DNA from: Lactobacillaceae bacterium
GTDB taxonomy: Bacteria > Bacillota > Bacilli > Lactobacillales > Lactobacillaceae
Reading direction: 5' to 3'
Assembly: GCA_031261865.1 (NCBI GenBank)
Contig: JAISIV010000132.1
Span: 1-21,981, forward strand
DNA length: 21,981 bases
Position numbers and translations under genes: made by a program. Within the stretch, counting starts at the first letter, position 1. Each line of letters begins with the position of its first letter. The notes beneath the pieces were generated by a model. The model did no database searches. It was not told where the DNA came from and saw only the letters and a list, made by a program, of their open reading frames with translations. Positions 21,577 to 21,981 of this stretch are shown one piece after another.

Positions 21577-21981
21577 CTACGAGTTGAACTTCCCTTTTCT
21601 AAGATCTTTGACAATGAAATCTAAAATCGCTTGCGTAGGAAAACCTTTAGTTAATTGCTTGAAATTCTCTTCTTCAATGGCTTCTAGATCGTTTTTTCCG
21701 AAAAGTAGTTTTTCTATTGTTGGTACTAAATCATCAAGTTTCGAAACGGTGTGTACCCCGCGCATCCACTTTTCACCTAACTGAGTAAATTTGGTGTGTC
21801 CTGCACGCTCATAATAAACAATTGGTTTTTTAAAAATTTGCGCTTCATACAAAGATGACACGCCGTCGGTTAAAACTAAATCTGCCGCAGCCATTGCAGG
21901 ATAAGAATTTTCGTTAACAATTGTATTGGTATTAGGCAGTGAATTCCATTTATCCAAAAAATCATCATATTCTTTAGATCG
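21577..21981 (-). CDS. C-terminal part of a probable glycosyl- or glycerophosphotransferase
   Basis: The 5' end lies outside the window: the frame stays open to position 21981, giving about 134 residues. The segment AAADLVLTDGVSSLYEAQIFKKPIVYYE resembles the C-terminal nucleotide-sugar/CDP-glycerol binding region (ADxLITDxSS...KPxxxY) of TagB/TagF-like CDP-glycerol glycerophosphotransferases and related GT-B enzymes. A role in teichoic acid or surface polysaccharide synthesis would follow, but only the last third is visible. The internal ATG at 21957 is not taken as the start, because upstream codons are open. nadR follows after 15 nt. Confidence 0.55.
   Translation of the reverse strand, partial: RSKEYDDFLDKWNSLPNTNTIVNENSYPAMAAADLVLTDGVSSLYEAQIFKKPIVYYERAGHTKFTQLGEKWMRGVHTVSKLDDLVPTIEKLLFGKNDLEAIEEENFKQLTKGFPTQAILDFIVKDLRKGKFNS

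Overview
The window reads as a chromosomal housekeeping region of a low-GC Gram-positive bacterium. A member of the Lactobacillales (Lactobacillaceae in the broad sense) is most likely. The support is a lysine-type MurE, GlnR control of glnA through a textbook GlnR box, the YheA/YhaO/YhaN/YhaM neighbourhood typical of Firmicutes, tig next to tuf, and strong AGGAGG-type ribosome sites on the translation genes. The genus cannot be fixed by eye. No mobile element, rRNA or CRISPR array is visible.

Layout. 1-3669 is on the minus strand: the 5' part of trigger factor (tig), an orphan CpsB-like PHP phosphatase homologue, tuf, and rplU-rpmA behind a structured leader. 3757-4462 is on the plus strand: a tRNA-Arg(UCU) followed by a small membrane-anchored protein. 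4455-6027 (minus) is an overlapping pair of unrecognised genes. 6107-16839 (minus) is a long series: glnA (interrupted by an in-frame amber codon), glnR, miaA, yhaM, a YhaN-like ATPase, a YhaO-like metallophosphoesterase homologue, yheA, argS, a DUF2187-like gene and murE. 16875-20421 (plus) holds an amino-acid permease and a three-gene ABC importer of the manganese/zinc family. 20422-21981 (minus) holds a NadR-type NAD salvage enzyme and the 3' end of a probable glycosyl/glycerophosphotransferase.

Themes. Several proteins keep their fold but have lost catalytic signatures: the YhaO-like protein lacks nearly all metal ligands, the CpsB-like protein lacks four, MiaA lacks most of its insertion domain, and glnA carries a stop. 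The rplU-rpmA pair has lost the usual intervening protease gene prp/ysxB, and the N-terminus of L27 no longer carries the usual Prp cleavage motif. Terminator-like hairpins sit at or inside gene boundaries of the argS-yheA-yhaO-yhaN-yhaM-miaA series, including a 12-bp perfect stem within the first codons of yhaM, which encodes a 3'-5' exoribonuclease. Several genes lack a Shine-Dalgarno sequence and have a -10-like hexamer 6-9 nt before the start codon, suggesting leaderless transcripts. The best candidates for something new are the uncharacterised gene pair at 4455-6027, the yhaM hairpin, and the combined loss of prp and its cleavage site.
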